A stretch of 64,000 nucleotides of DNA from Ardenticatenaceae bacterium (GCA_020634395.1 JACKBU010000002.1:1-64000), one strand, 5' to 3'. Positions 44,957 to 53,982 are shown, counted from the stretch's first letter. Notes: generated by a model not told the origin, from the letters alone. Program-made: numbers and translations.

Positions 44957-45478
44957 TTATTCCTCTTCGTCCATCGCCATCAGGCGGGCCAGTAACTGGC
45001 GCGCATCCTGGTCATGGGGATTGGCCTGAATCGCCTGCTGAAACCAGAATTTTGCCCGTTCATACTCCCGCCGGTCGCGGAAAATCAACCCCAGATTATA
45101 GGCCACATTGGGGGCAACAGGGTTGATTTCTAGCGCGCGCTCAAAGGCGGCAATTGCTTTTTCATGTTCTTCATCGCGCGCCAGAATCGGATTGCCCAGA
45201 TAAGCAGCGCCCAGGTTGGTCCACACCATGGCGTTGTATGGTTCTAACTGGCTCAGCGGCTCCAAAATCGCCACCGCCTGCCCAAACTTCTTCTGCAAGA
45301 TGTACGCCCCGCCTAAATTCAGGGCTACGTCGGGGTTCAGGCTGTCCAGTTCATAAGCCTTTTCGAGCAGCCGGGCGGCTTGCTCAGCATCGCCCCGATG
45401 CAGTAGTTCGGTGCCGCGCACCAAAAGTTTTTTTACACTATCGCCGGAATCGGCGCTGGAAAATTTTGCTTTACTCAT
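44957..45478 (-). CDS. TPR repeat protein
   Basis: The 173-residue product (MSKAKFSSADSGDSVKKLLV) has about four TPR units (LLHRGDAEQAARLLEKAYEL, ALNLGGAYILQKKFGQAVAI, NLGAAYLGNPILARDEEHEK, NLGLIFRDRREYERAKFWFQ) and no enzymatic domain. A scaffold role is likely; partners unknown. It abuts dtd and the HExxH gene with 2-6 base gaps, so it is in an operon. Confidence 0.88.
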   Translation of the reverse strand: MSKAKFSSADSGDSVKKLLVRGTELLHRGDAEQAARLLEKAYELDSLNPDVALNLGGAYILQKKFGQAVAILEPLSQLEPYNAMVWTNLGAAYLGNPILARDEEHEKAIAAFERALEINPVAPNVAYNLGLIFRDRREYERAKFWFQQAIQANPHDQDARQLLARLMAMDEEE

Positions 45479-45480
45479 GT

Positions 45481-46704
45481 TTATCTTGCCTGCCAGATAA
45501 TCAAACCGGCCATCACAAAACCACCGGCTAAAAGCAGCAGCCAGACGCTGTTTTGCCGGAAAAAATACATCAATGGCGTCTGTGGCTGCTGTGCGGCCAG
45601 CCACGCTTTTTGCAGTTCGGCTAATGTGACGCCTGTAGCCCGCTGCACCCCGGCGTCACAGTCCAGGCCGTCCGTGTAAGCGGCCAGCAAAGCTTGCAGG
45701 GTCTGATTGCCAAAGCGGGCCTGAATGTAGCGCACCAGCGATTCGCTTTGGGCGTAAGCCAGCACGGCCGTATCTTCGGCTATGGGAAAGCGCTCGCACA
45801 ATTCGCTGAATGGCAAGATTTGCTGGGTAGATACGGCCGTTTCCAATACCGCCTCGTAGTTGGGATTCGGATTGGCCTCCATCATCGTCGCCAGCCCTTC
45901 ACCCAGCCAGATCGGCAGCGAATCATAAGCCACCGGCCCCATCGCCTGATAGAGCAGGTAATGGGTCAATTCGTGGGGGATGCTCTGGCGCAGGTCTGTG
46001 GCGGCGGTCCGGCTGTTCACGGCCGTTACCAGCAGCACGCCCAGCTCCGGATGCGCATGCGCGCCCACCCAGTCTCGCCCCGTCAGGCGCAGCGCCGCCC
46101 GCAAATCGGCCGAGGATGGATAAAGGTACAGGTCGAAGGCCACAGCCTCGGGCATGGGCGCAATAGCCTGCCAGCGCGGCAGCGATTCCGCCACCACGTC
46201 CAGCGCCAGCTGCCCCAGGGCCAGGTCATCGCCAGTCCAGTGCACCTGCACGTTGCCCTGCGTCAGTTCCTGCCAGAGAAACTGGTCGTCCTGGTAGCGA
46301 ATCTGTTGGGATGGCAGGGTGATGGTTTCACCGGCGGCCGTTTTCAGCACCCACCAGTAAGTTACCGTGGTGAACGGCGCCAGCCGCACCTGCCCCAGGT
46401 CTACCCGGTGGGTGAGGTCCAGTTGACGGCCGTCGCCCGCCGCGGCGGGAACCACCGGCACGGTGGCCACAAACGTATTGTCAAACTCCGGGGCCTGGAA
46501 AAACAGCGTTGCTTCGGTCACGGCCGTTTCGCCAGAGCCTTGCAGGTGGAATGTCATCGCCTGGCCAAAAGCATACTCGGCCGACGCCTGCCAGCCACTC
46601 TCGGCTTGCGCCCCCACCGGACGCACGAGCAGCATCCAAACCGCCAAACTTAACCATCCTACGCACCTGCGCTTCTTCCACATCTTTCTTAACCAGGCCG
46701 TCAC
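45481..46704 (-). CDS. Peptidase MA-like HExxH metalloprotease, membrane anchored
   Basis: The 407-residue product has an N-terminal signal sequence (WLSLAVWMLLVRPVGAQA), an external region with IPHELTHYLLYQ (zinc HExxH) and a later Glu region of the gluzincin type (WLGEGLATMMEANPN), and a C-terminal helix (NSVWLLLLAGGFVMAGLIIW). It is a peptidase-MA family protein; the substrate is unknown. Start may be GTG 46704 (4-base overlap with the AEC gene) or ATG 46683. Overlap suggests coupling. Confidence 0.82.
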   Translation of the reverse strand: MTAWLRKMWKKRRCVGWLSLAVWMLLVRPVGAQAESGWQASAEYAFGQAMTFHLQGSGETAVTEATLFFQAPEFDNTFVATVPVVPAAAGDGRQLDLTHRVDLGQVRLAPFTTVTYWWVLKTAAGETITLPSQQIRYQDDQFLWQELTQGNVQVHWTGDDLALGQLALDVVAESLPRWQAIAPMPEAVAFDLYLYPSSADLRAALRLTGRDWVGAHAHPELGVLLVTAVNSRTAATDLRQSIPHELTHYLLYQAMGPVAYDSLPIWLGEGLATMMEANPNPNYEAVLETAVSTQQILPFSELCERFPIAEDTAVLAYAQSESLVRYIQARFGNQTLQALLAAYTDGLDCDAGVQRATGVTLAELQKAWLAAQQPQTPLMYFFRQNSVWLLLLAGGFVMAGLIIWQAR

Positions 46705-47612
46705 AACCCCAATAACGTGATAGTCGCTGCCAGGGTCAACGGGCTTAGTAATGTCGTAAGGATAACGATACTCGTAACCGCGGAGGGCTGCAAGTCAAAT
46801 TCCGTGGCCAGGATGATGGTGATAACGGCCGTAGGCATGCTCGCCTCGATCACCGACGTCGCCCGTCCCAGGCCGGTAATCCCCAAAAAACCGGCCACCA
46901 TCACTGCCACGACCGGCGCCACCAACAGCCGCAAAATCACCGCCGGGGCAGTCAACCGCCACTCCAGACCACCCTGCATGCTGCCAATTTGCATCCCCAG
47001 CACCAGCAGCATCACCGGGATAGCCCCCTGTCCGGCTACTTCCACAGCCCGCAGCAGCGGCGTGGGAATGGGCAGATTGAAAGCGTACACCACAATCGCT
47101 CCCGCCGCCGCATAAACCGGCGGCAGCCGCAGCATCCGTCCCAACGCCTGCCGCCAGTGCAGCCGCCCCATTGAAGCCAGAAAAATTCCCACCGAGTACA
47201 GCAAAATGGTGCTGGTGGTGTAATAAACGATGGCCCGCGACAAGCCGGCCTCCCCGTAGCGCAGCTGCACCAGCGTCAGGCCATAGTTGCCACTGTTGAC
47301 AAAAATGGTAACGACTAACAGTGTCACCAGCTTTCGGCGCGGCAGTCTGAGAGCTGTCGCCACCAGCACCGCCAGCATAGCCATCACCAAGATGACGACC
47401 ACGGTAAACACGGCCAGGTCAATTAATTCTTCTCCTGGCAGGCGGGAGTTGACCAGGGATGAAAAAACCAGGGAGGGGCTCAGCACATACAATGTCACTT
47501 TGGACAAAGTACGTTTGTCGATTGTTTGCCAGCGCTGCAGGGCAAATCCAAAACCGGCAATCACGAAGATGGGCAGGATATTCTGCCAGAGGACGGTGAC
47601 GATGCTGTTCAA
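46701..47612 (-). CDS. AEC family transporter
   Basis: The 303-residue protein has about ten membrane helices (FVIAGFGFALQRWQ, LSPSLVFSSLVNS, FVNSGNYGLTLVQLRYG, PVAVMVAGFLGITGLGRATS, EASMPTAVITIILATEFDLQ), typical of auxin efflux carrier/malonate-type permeases. Frame analysis shows a stop three codons upstream, so the start is TTG 47612. No clear RBS. The substrate cannot be told. Confidence 0.85.
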   Translation of the reverse strand: MNSIVTVLWQNILPIFVIAGFGFALQRWQTIDKRTLSKVTLYVLSPSLVFSSLVNSRLPGEELIDLAVFTVVVILVMAMLAVLVATALRLPRRKLVTLLVVTIFVNSGNYGLTLVQLRYGEAGLSRAIVYYTTSTILLYSVGIFLASMGRLHWRQALGRMLRLPPVYAAAGAIVVYAFNLPIPTPLLRAVEVAGQGAIPVMLLVLGMQIGSMQGGLEWRLTAPAVILRLLVAPVVAVMVAGFLGITGLGRATSVIEASMPTAVITIILATEFDLQPSAVTSIVILTTLLSPLTLAATITLLGL

Positions 47613-47625
47613 GTGTCTTCATTCA

Positions 47626-47671
47626 CATGGCGCAGCCTGGGGATGATGTTTCACCTCCAGGCTGCGCCATG
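47626..47671. repeat. Perfect 15-bp intergenic inverted repeat
   Basis: CATGGCGCAGCCTGG and CCAGGCTGCGCCATG around a 16-base loop, in the gap between the HEAT and AEC genes. No T run follows. Confidence 0.8.
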
Positions 47672-47687
47672 TCCCGGTAGTTAACGA

Positions 47688-48716
47688 TTAGTCAAAGATG
47701 TCCCCATCGTCGTAATCTTCGTCGTCAAAGTCTTCATCAGCAAAGTCATCGTCGTCGTAGGCGTCATCACTGCCTTCCACATAATCAAACAAGTCGAGTT
47801 CACCGCCCAGCAGCAGGAGCGATTCTAATGCTTCCTGGATCAGTTCATGCAGTTCTTCATACTCCTCATCTTCCAGGAGCTGGCCTAGCAGGCTTTGGGC
47901 CTGATCCCCGCCAATCTGCCCTAGACCAACAATGGCCGCAGCCCGCACTTCGTCATCCTCGTCTTGCGACAACTCGGCCAGGCGCGGGATGGCGTCGCTG
48001 CGGCCCATCGCTCCGGCGGCCTGCGCCGCTTCGGCGCGCACGGCCGGATCTGGATTGGTCAGTTCTTCCAGGATTGTGGGCAGCCAGCGCGGATCGGCCG
48101 TGTTGCCCATGGCAAAGATGGCGCTAAGCTGCATACCGGGATCGTCATCCTCGTAGGCTTCTTCGATAAGAGCGTTAACGCGGGGATGGTTGGCCGCGCC
48201 CAGGGCTTCCAGGGCGGCGCGTTTGACGGGCACGGCCGTTTCCTCATCTTCATACGCTGCCAACAACGCCGTAATCACCGGCTCCACCGGCCGCTGCGGA
48301 ATCTGCCCCCACTCGGCCAGCAGCACAAAGTGAGCCAACGCCCGCGCCGCCGCCGCTCGCGCTTCCACGTCCTCATCCGTCTGCATGATCTGCAGCACAG
48401 GCCTGATCAAGCGCACATCCGTAGCATCCCAGATGCCTTCCAGCGCCGCAATCCGCACCGCCGCCAGCGGATCGGACAAGCCTACCTCAAACACCGGCGA
48501 AAACTCCACCGAAAAGTTGTCTTCCGTCAAATCCACCAGGTGGCCCATAATCTCGCGGCGGCGTTCGTCTTCCACCTCTGGCCAGGCGGCCAGAAACTGG
48601 GCTTCTTCCTCCGGCAGCATGTCCGACAGGCGAAACAACAGGTGCACCGGCACCTGCTCACTCTGGGTCAGCTCGTCTAAAACTTCAGAAAACGGCTTTT
48701 TGCTTTCTCTTTTCAT
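47688..48716 (-). CDS. HEAT-repeat protein with acidic tail
   Basis: The 342-residue protein has N-terminal helices and six or so HEAT repeats (SDPLAAVRIAALEGIWDATD, VPVKRAALEALGAANHPRVN, PAVRAEAAQAAGAMG, DDEVRAAAIVGLGQIGG) and a C-terminal run of Asp/Glu (about 315-342). It resembles PBS-lyase-like HEAT proteins but is likely a protein-binding scaffold. It is transcribed alone after a terminator. Confidence 0.88.
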   Translation of the reverse strand: MKRESKKPFSEVLDELTQSEQVPVHLLFRLSDMLPEEEAQFLAAWPEVEDERRREIMGHLVDLTEDNFSVEFSPVFEVGLSDPLAAVRIAALEGIWDATDVRLIRPVLQIMQTDEDVEARAAAARALAHFVLLAEWGQIPQRPVEPVITALLAAYEDEETAVPVKRAALEALGAANHPRVNALIEEAYEDDDPGMQLSAIFAMGNTADPRWLPTILEELTNPDPAVRAEAAQAAGAMGRSDAIPRLAELSQDEDDEVRAAAIVGLGQIGGDQAQSLLGQLLEDEEYEELHELIQEALESLLLLGGELDLFDYVEGSDDAYDDDDFADEDFDDEDYDDGDIFD

Positions 48717-48730
48717 ATTCCCTCACAAAA

Positions 48731-48754
48731 AACCTCCCGTTCACACGGGAGGTT
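48731..48754 (-). terminator. Rho-independent terminator after RseP
   Basis: AACCTCCCGT and ACGGGAGGTT form a perfect stem around TCAC; on the minus strand TTTTTTG follows. It separates rseP from the HEAT gene. Confidence 0.9.
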
Positions 48755-48817
48755 CTGCTGAAAATTTACAACTATTTGGGTTCAACCTTTCCAGGTTGAT
48801 TGAGTGATTTGTCGCGT

Positions 48818-49885
48818 TTAGAAAGGTATGATGGGATTGATTATATCCTGAACGATCATCACAAGCATCAAACCCAGCAGCACCAGCATGCCAATCACGT
48901 GGACCATACCTTCACGCTCCGGTTCGATGCGACGGCCGCGCACCGCTTCAATCAGCACAAAGAGGATACGCCCGCCATCCAACGCCGGAATCGGCAGCAG
49001 GTTCGTCAGCCCCAGGGCGACATTGATAAAGGCGAAGAAGTGGAGCAAGGGGAAGAAGGTGCTGTTAGCCACCGAATTCTCCGTCACCTGCCCGGCTATC
49101 TGGCTGATGCCTACCACGCTAACCGGCCGGGCTTCGCTGGGCGAAAGCTCGCCGCGAATGAGCATGGCCGGCACCTGGAAAAACAGCTTAATCTGTTCAC
49201 CGAAAGTGCGCACCGCATCTGCGGCCGCTTCACCCACGTTGCGCGTAATGCGCTCACCGGAATCGGCCAGCGTCAGGCCCACGCCAATCGGACCTTCCAC
49301 GGCCGGATCGTATTCCCCTTCCACCCGCGGGACAACCGTCATCGTCATCTGCTGACCGTCACGGCTGATGAGCAGTTCTACCGGCTGGCCGCCTTTGTCA
49401 TACATCGGCTCGGAGATGACGCTGGTATTGTCGGCCTTCTCGCCATCGACGGCCAAAATGACATCGCCGGTGCGAATGCCGGCCTCGTAAGCCGGCGAAC
49501 CGGGGTTGACGGCCGAAATAGCCACGGCCGGGGCGCCAATGGAAAAAGCCAGCCACCAGGCCAGCAGTGCCGCGATGAAGTTGGCTCCGGCGCCAGCGAC
49601 CAGCACAAAAAACCGCGCGCGCTTCGGCGCAGCCGAAAGGCCATCGGGGATACTGGGATCATCCTCGCCTGCGGGACGGACAAAACCACCGAGAGGCAGC
49701 CAGTTGAGCGTGTAAAGCGTGCCATTGCGCTGGCCCAAAACGGCCGCGCGCGGCGGAAAACCAAAACCAAATTCCTCGACACGAATCTTGCAGAGACGGG
49801 CCGCAGTAAAGTGCCCCAGTTCGTGGATGAGAATGATCGGCGTCAGGATGAGAAAAAAGCCGGCAAGCGCCCATAAGAATGTCAT
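48818..49885 (-). CDS. rseP: Site-2 protease RseP/RasP (M50)
   Basis: The 355-residue membrane protease has HELGHF near residue 21 in the first helix, a PDZ domain (about 130-200; AVNPGSPAYEAGIRTGDVIL) and the second active-site motif NLLPIPALDGGRILF. It cleaves single-pass membrane proteins such as anti-sigma factors. Start ATG 49885. No dxr or other usual neighbours seen here. Confidence 0.95.
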   Translation of the reverse strand: MTFLWALAGFFLILTPIILIHELGHFTAARLCKIRVEEFGFGFPPRAAVLGQRNGTLYTLNWLPLGGFVRPAGEDDPSIPDGLSAAPKRARFFVLVAGAGANFIAALLAWWLAFSIGAPAVAISAVNPGSPAYEAGIRTGDVILAVDGEKADNTSVISEPMYDKGGQPVELLISRDGQQMTMTVVPRVEGEYDPAVEGPIGVGLTLADSGERITRNVGEAAADAVRTFGEQIKLFFQVPAMLIRGELSPSEARPVSVVGISQIAGQVTENSVANSTFFPLLHFFAFINVALGLTNLLPIPALDGGRILFVLIEAVRGRRIEPEREGMVHVIGMLVLLGLMLVMIVQDIINPIIPF

Positions 49886-50001
49886 AGTACGTTCCTTATT
49901 TTGACAGACGGAGGAGAGGTTCCCCCCACTGTCTTGTTAACATTTGGGCATTATACGTCTGGAGAGGGAAGCATCGCAACCATCCCCGGTATGATCTTAC
50001 C

Positions 50002-51117
50002 TCATTCTAACCGATAAATTGCGCGAGGGTCTAGAGACAATTGTACCGGCTGGCCCACGTCGGGCAGGTGTTCATCGGAGTCGAATTCTAGTTTGAGGGA
50101 CACGGCCGTTTCTCCCTCCCCATCTTCCCCGGCCACCAGCACCGTCACAATCTGGTAACGGCCGCGGAAGGAGCAGTCCTGGACACGGCCGTGTACCACA
50201 TTCTCCCCTTCCTCGCCGGGCGGCAGCAGGCGGGCGGCTTCGGGGCGGATGAGGAGGTGAGCGGGTGAGTGGGTGAGCGGGTGAGCGGGTGTGGGGGTGT
50301 GGGGGTGTGGGGCAGTGTAGGCCAGGGGGCCGAGGGGGGTTTGGGCGAGGGGCGGGTCGGCGCTGAGGGGGGCGGCGGGCAGGATGTTGTCCATGCCCAG
50401 GAAGCGGGCCACGAAGGCGGTGGCCGGACGGCGGTACAGTTCGGTAGGACGGCCGACCTGCTCGATGTGCCCGGCGTTCATGACGACCACCCGGTCGGCG
50501 ATGGCGAAGGCTTCGGCCTGGTCGTGGGTGACGTAGACGGCCGTTATCCCCTCCGGCCGCCCCACCAGACCACCGGCCTGCTTCAGAATAGCACGCAGGT
50601 CCAGCATCAGGCGCTCACGCAGGGCGCGGTCGAGTGCGCCCAGCGGCTCATCCAGCAGCAGCAGGCGCGGCGCGGGCGCCAGGGCGCGAGCCAAGGCCAC
50701 ACGCTGCTGCTCCCCCCCAGACAATTCGTGGATGGCACGCTCGGCAAAGCCGGCCAGCCCGACGAGTTCTAATACTTGCGCGGCACGGCCGTCTACCTTT
50801 TCCGGCGGCCACTCCTGCATGCGCAGGCCAAAGACCACGTTCTCGGCCACGTTTTTGTGGGGGAAGAGGGCGTAATCCTGAAAGACCATGCCGAAGCCGC
50901 GCCGGTGGACGGGCACGGCCGTGACGTCCACGCCATCCAACAGCACTTCGCCGCCATCGGCCGTTTCCAGCCCGGCGATGATGCGCAGGAGTGTGGTCTT
51001 GCCGCAGCCGCTCGGCCCCAACAGGGCCACAATCTCCCCCGCCGCCACGGACAGCGAGATGGACCGGAGAACGGCCGTGTCGTCGAATGATTTTTGGATG
51101 GCGTGTAAGTCTAGCAT
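50002..51117 (-). CDS. ABC importer ATP-binding protein (Fe3+/thiamine/spermidine type)
   Basis: The 371-residue product has Walker A (GPSGCGKTTLLR), LSGGEQQRVALARAL, LLLLDEPLGALD and the switch His (YVTHDQAEAF), followed by a C-terminal TOBE domain. Between them is an unusual His/Pro/Thr low-complexity run (about 270-290; HPHTPTPAHPLTHSPAH) encoded by GT/GAG-rich DNA (50265-50335). The downstream permease gene is on the same strand just before in transcription order, giving a two-gene importer without a visible binding protein. Confidence 0.92.
   Translation of the reverse strand: MLDLHAIQKSFDDTAVLRSISLSVAAGEIVALLGPSGCGKTTLLRIIAGLETADGGEVLLDGVDVTAVPVHRRGFGMVFQDYALFPHKNVAENVVFGLRMQEWPPEKVDGRAAQVLELVGLAGFAERAIHELSGGEQQRVALARALAPAPRLLLLDEPLGALDRALRERLMLDLRAILKQAGGLVGRPEGITAVYVTHDQAEAFAIADRVVVMNAGHIEQVGRPTELYRRPATAFVARFLGMDNILPAAPLSADPPLAQTPLGPLAYTAPHPHTPTPAHPLTHSPAHLLIRPEAARLLPPGEEGENVVHGRVQDCSFRGRYQIVTVLVAGEDGEGETAVSLKLEFDSDEHLPDVGQPVQLSLDPRAIYRLE
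50265..50335. repeat. Low-complexity GGGTGAG/GGGGTGT heptamer tract
   Basis: Repeated heptamers GTGAGCG and GTGTGGG lie in the ATPase gene and encode a His/Pro/Thr-rich run. The tract is probably slippage-prone. Confidence 0.7.
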
Positions 51118-51157
51118 GGCAGTACGAAAAGATCTGACAAATTTAGCAGGCTGTCGG

Positions 51158-51256
51158 AAAAGTGGAAATGGCTACACGGATGACACGGATTTACACCGAT
51201 TTTCTGATGATTTATCCATAAAAATCCGTCGAATCCGTTTAATCCGTGTATCTATC
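51158..51256. repeat. Intergenic ACACGGAT/ATCCGTGT repeat
   Basis: In the 183-base gap between the permease and ATPase genes, ACACGGAT units on the left (51173-51190) are inverted relative to AATCCGTCGAATCCGTTTAA and ATCCGTGT on the right. Hairpin possible. Related rpt-like sequence families occur in many genomes; copy number here is one. Confidence 0.6.
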
Positions 51257-51300
51257 CTGAGTTCTCCAACAGGCTGCCAGGAGATTTGTAAAAATCTGAA

Positions 51301-52974
51301 TCAAAACTCCCCCACGTCGGCATAGCGGAACCGCTCGATGGCGATGAAGCCCACCGCGCAGACGAGCATGAGGATGGTACTCATGGCCATCGCCTGCCCA
51401 AAGTTGAGCGCGCCGGGCTGGCCCAGGTAGCGCTGGATGGCGATGGGCAGCGTGAGGTAGCCGCTGTTGGGGCGCACAATAAAACTCGTCGCGCCAAATT
51501 CGCCCATGCTGACGGTGAAGGCGAAGACCGCCGCCACCAGCAGCGCCCGCCCCATAATCGGCAAATCCACCTCGCGCCAGACGCGGGCCGGCGACGCGCC
51601 GAGCACGGCCGCCGCTTCGCGCAGGCTGGGTTTGATGCCCAGCAAGACGGGCATGAGGCTGCGCACGACAAAGGGGAAGGCCACCAGCGTGTGGGCAATC
51701 AATACAAGCAGCGGCGAGGTGCGCAGCCGGTCGAACGTGACCACGTAGCCGAAGCCCAGCGTGACGGCCGACGCGCCGAGCGGCAGCATGAACAGGGGGT
51801 CCAGCCAGTTGCGCCAGCGCGACGGCCGTACCAGCACCGTCGTCGTCAGCACCCCCAGCAGGCCGGCCAGCAGCACCGTCAGCAGGGCATAGCCGATGGA
51901 ATTACGCACGGCCGTTAACGGCGGCACAAAGATCACACTGCCCCGGCGCAGTTGCGGCAGCGCCTGATAGTAGGCCAGCGTAAACTGCCCGTCGCGGTCC
52001 ACCAGCGAACGCCATACCAGGGCCGCCAGCGGACTGAGTAAAAACAGGCCCAACCCGGCGATGAGGGCAGCCACGGCCGTTTTCTCCAGCCGGGTTTGCG
52101 GGCGGCGTAGATTGGTCTGCTGCGGGCGAAAGTCCAGGGACACGGCCGTATGCTGCTGCCAGCGCGCATAAACCGACATCAGGGCAAAGGTGAAAATGAT
52201 TTGCAGCAGGGCCAGCAGCGCGGCGATGTCCGGGCGCAAAAAGGTGACGTACTGGCGGTAAATTTCTGTTTCCAGGGTGCTAAACTGCGGCCCGCCCAGG
52301 ATGAGGATGACGCCAAAGCTGGTGAAGGTGAAGAGGTAGATGAGCAGCGCGGCGCTGACCAGCGACGGCCGTAACAGCGGCAGGGTGATTTCGCGGAAAG
52401 CCCGCCAGGGCGACGCACCCAGCACCCGCGCCGCCTCGACGACACGCGGGTTGAGATTGGCCCAAAAGCCGCCTACCAGCCGCACCACCACGGCCACGTT
52501 GTAAAAGACGTGGGCCAGCAAAATCATCGTCAGGGTTTGCTCGAGCTGCAACGGGGCGCGGGACAAATCGAACAAGCCGACAAGGGACTGGTTGATGGGG
52601 CCGTTCGCCCCCAGCAAAGCGCGGAAGGCGGCGGCCACGACGACAGTGGGCATCACAAAGGGAATGGTGGTCAGGGCTTTGAGCAGGCTGCGGCCGCGAA
52701 AATCGTAGTGGGCGAAGAGGTAGGCGGCGGGCAGCCCGGCGAGGAGCGTCAGCAGGGTGGACAGCCCGGCCTGCCAGAAGGTGAACCAGAGAATGCTGCG
52801 GAAATACGGCCGTTGCGCCAAATCGTAAAACGCCGCCGCTGTGATGCTGAGGCGGAAGATGTTGGCCAGCGGGTAAAAGAAGAAGAGCCCCAGAAACAGC
52901 ACCGGGAGCAGCAGGACGATGACGCCCAGAAGGCGCAGGCCGCGCCGCTTGTGTACCAGAGGGTTTTGCCGCAT
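51301..52974 (-). CDS. ABC importer permease, fused two-domain (FbpB/ThiP-like)
   Basis: The 557-residue product from ATG 52974 has about twelve membrane helices in two halves, each with an EAA loop (EAARVLGASPWRAFREITLP and REAAAVLGASPARVWREVDL). This is the double-length iron(III)/thiamine-type permease. ATG at 53010 is an alternative. There is no adjacent substrate-binding protein; it may be elsewhere. The ATP-binding gene follows after 183 bases. Confidence 0.93.
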   Translation of the reverse strand: MRQNPLVHKRRGLRLLGVIVLLLPVLFLGLFFFYPLANIFRLSITAAAFYDLAQRPYFRSILWFTFWQAGLSTLLTLLAGLPAAYLFAHYDFRGRSLLKALTTIPFVMPTVVVAAAFRALLGANGPINQSLVGLFDLSRAPLQLEQTLTMILLAHVFYNVAVVVRLVGGFWANLNPRVVEAARVLGASPWRAFREITLPLLRPSLVSAALLIYLFTFTSFGVILILGGPQFSTLETEIYRQYVTFLRPDIAALLALLQIIFTFALMSVYARWQQHTAVSLDFRPQQTNLRRPQTRLEKTAVAALIAGLGLFLLSPLAALVWRSLVDRDGQFTLAYYQALPQLRRGSVIFVPPLTAVRNSIGYALLTVLLAGLLGVLTTTVLVRPSRWRNWLDPLFMLPLGASAVTLGFGYVVTFDRLRTSPLLVLIAHTLVAFPFVVRSLMPVLLGIKPSLREAAAVLGASPARVWREVDLPIMGRALLVAAVFAFTVSMGEFGATSFIVRPNSGYLTLPIAIQRYLGQPGALNFGQAMAMSTILMLVCAVGFIAIERFRYADVGEF

Positions 52975-53016
52975 CGGCGACAGTGTAAGAGGAAGTGGGG
53001 GAACTGTCAAACGCCA

Positions 53017-53050
53017 AGACCTGACAGGTTTAAGAAAACCTGTCAGGTCT
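53017..53050. repeat. Intergenic perfect palindrome, AGACCTGACAGGTTT type
   Basis: AGACCTGACAGGTTT (53017-53031) and AAACCTGTCAGGTCT (53036-53050) form a 15-bp stem around AAGA. No T run. Confidence 0.85.
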
Positions 53051-53104
53051 GCCTGCCAGTGTGTATAAGAAGATCGTACAGGAGCAAGGAAATAATATCC
53101 GTTA

Positions 53105-53671
53105 TCATTTCATGTAATCTTTTACAACTTTCAGAACTTCTGAATAATCGAGCGTAGAAAAATCTGTTGTATTGAGTTCAATTTGTTTACCGCCAACATT
53201 CATCGCTAATGGATATTCTCTGTTCAAATGTTGCAATAGTTCCTCCTGAACTTCAAAATCACCATGACCTGGATGACGATTCCCACTCTTGGCCCGCTCT
53301 ATAAACCTTTGAAAAAGCGTGTCACTCCTTGCATTGCATATGATTTGGATTATTTCGGTATCGGTTTGTGCTTTAAGGGCCAACACTCTTGGTGTCGTTA
53401 AATCAGGGTGAAATGCATTGTCCAGGATAATAGAATTGCCAGTCGCCAACTGTGCTTGAGTGAAATAAAACATCAACTCAATGCTGACACGACCAAGCTG
53501 TCGTGCCCATTCTCTATCCTTCCATCCAAGTTGGTCAAACAAGATCTCGCGCACACTGTCTTTGCTGATAACAGGAAGATAAAGTTCCTTAGATAGCCAA
53601 CTGGCGAGAGTTGTTTTCCCGGCAGCCGGTCTGCCTGTCACAATAATCAGAAACGTTTTTGGATAGCGCAT
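53105..53671 (-). CDS. P-loop kinase/ATPase (AAA_33-like)
   Basis: The 188-residue product has Walker A TGRPAAGKTTLAS and a later ISKDSVREILFDQLG segment typical of small kinase-like P-loop proteins of the AAA_33/Zeta-like group. Substrate unknown. The gene is AT-rich, uses codons unlike the neighbours and contains no ACGGCCGT octamer, all suggesting recent acquisition. ATG 53671; no strong RBS seen. Confidence 0.82.
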   Translation of the reverse strand: MRYPKTFLIIVTGRPAAGKTTLASWLSKELYLPVISKDSVREILFDQLGWKDREWARQLGRVSIELMFYFTQAQLATGNSIILDNAFHPDLTTPRVLALKAQTDTEIIQIICNARSDTLFQRFIERAKSGNRHPGHGDFEVQEELLQHLNREYPLAMNVGGKQIELNTTDFSTLDYSEVLKVVKDYMK

Positions 53672-53829
53672 ACAATTAGAACCCCACTTTAGTGCAGTCT
53701 TCTACCTTCCACTGTGGCCAATCTCCTGACTGAGCCACCCCGCTTGCCATCTTCGCCTTTTTACCGTTGATTATACTATTTGTGGAACGGCCGTTTCACC
53801 TGACGTCCCCCACCATTTCATGTGGCGGC

Positions 53830-53945
53830 AAAAGTTTTATCTGGGTACAAATATTTTTTTATCCCCGTGTGAGAAAAGTTTTATCCGGGTACAAATATTT
53901 TTTCATCCCCGTGTGGAAAAAGTTTTGTCCGGGTACAAAAAATTA
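53830..53945. repeat. 44-bp tandem repeat, about 2.6 copies
   Basis: Units start at 53830, 53874 and 53918 with AAAAGTTTTATC(T/C)GGGTAC and share CAAATATTTTTT and ATCCCCGTGTG. The copies differ at few positions. The spacing is too regular and there is no variable spacer, so this is not a CRISPR. The 470-base gap 53672-54143 holds this, the hairpin below and a repeat at 54099; no gene is supported. Confidence 0.85.
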
Positions 53946-53982
53946 TCCCGCCGTGTTATGGTGAATAACACGGCGGGATAAT
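53942..53982. repeat. Strong intergenic hairpin (18-bp perfect stem)
   Basis: ATTATCCCGCCGTGTTAT (53942-53959) and its complement (53965-53982) flank GGTGA. There is no T run on either strand, but the stem is very stable. It could be a mobile-element end, terminator or RNA structure. Confidence 0.8.

Noticed and set aside
53830..53945. CRISPR array
   Set aside because: The period is fixed at 44 bp with no unique spacers and no cas gene nearby.
53767..53964. 65-residue plus-strand reading frame
   Set aside because: It is made of the 44-bp tandem repeat and lacks an RBS or family.
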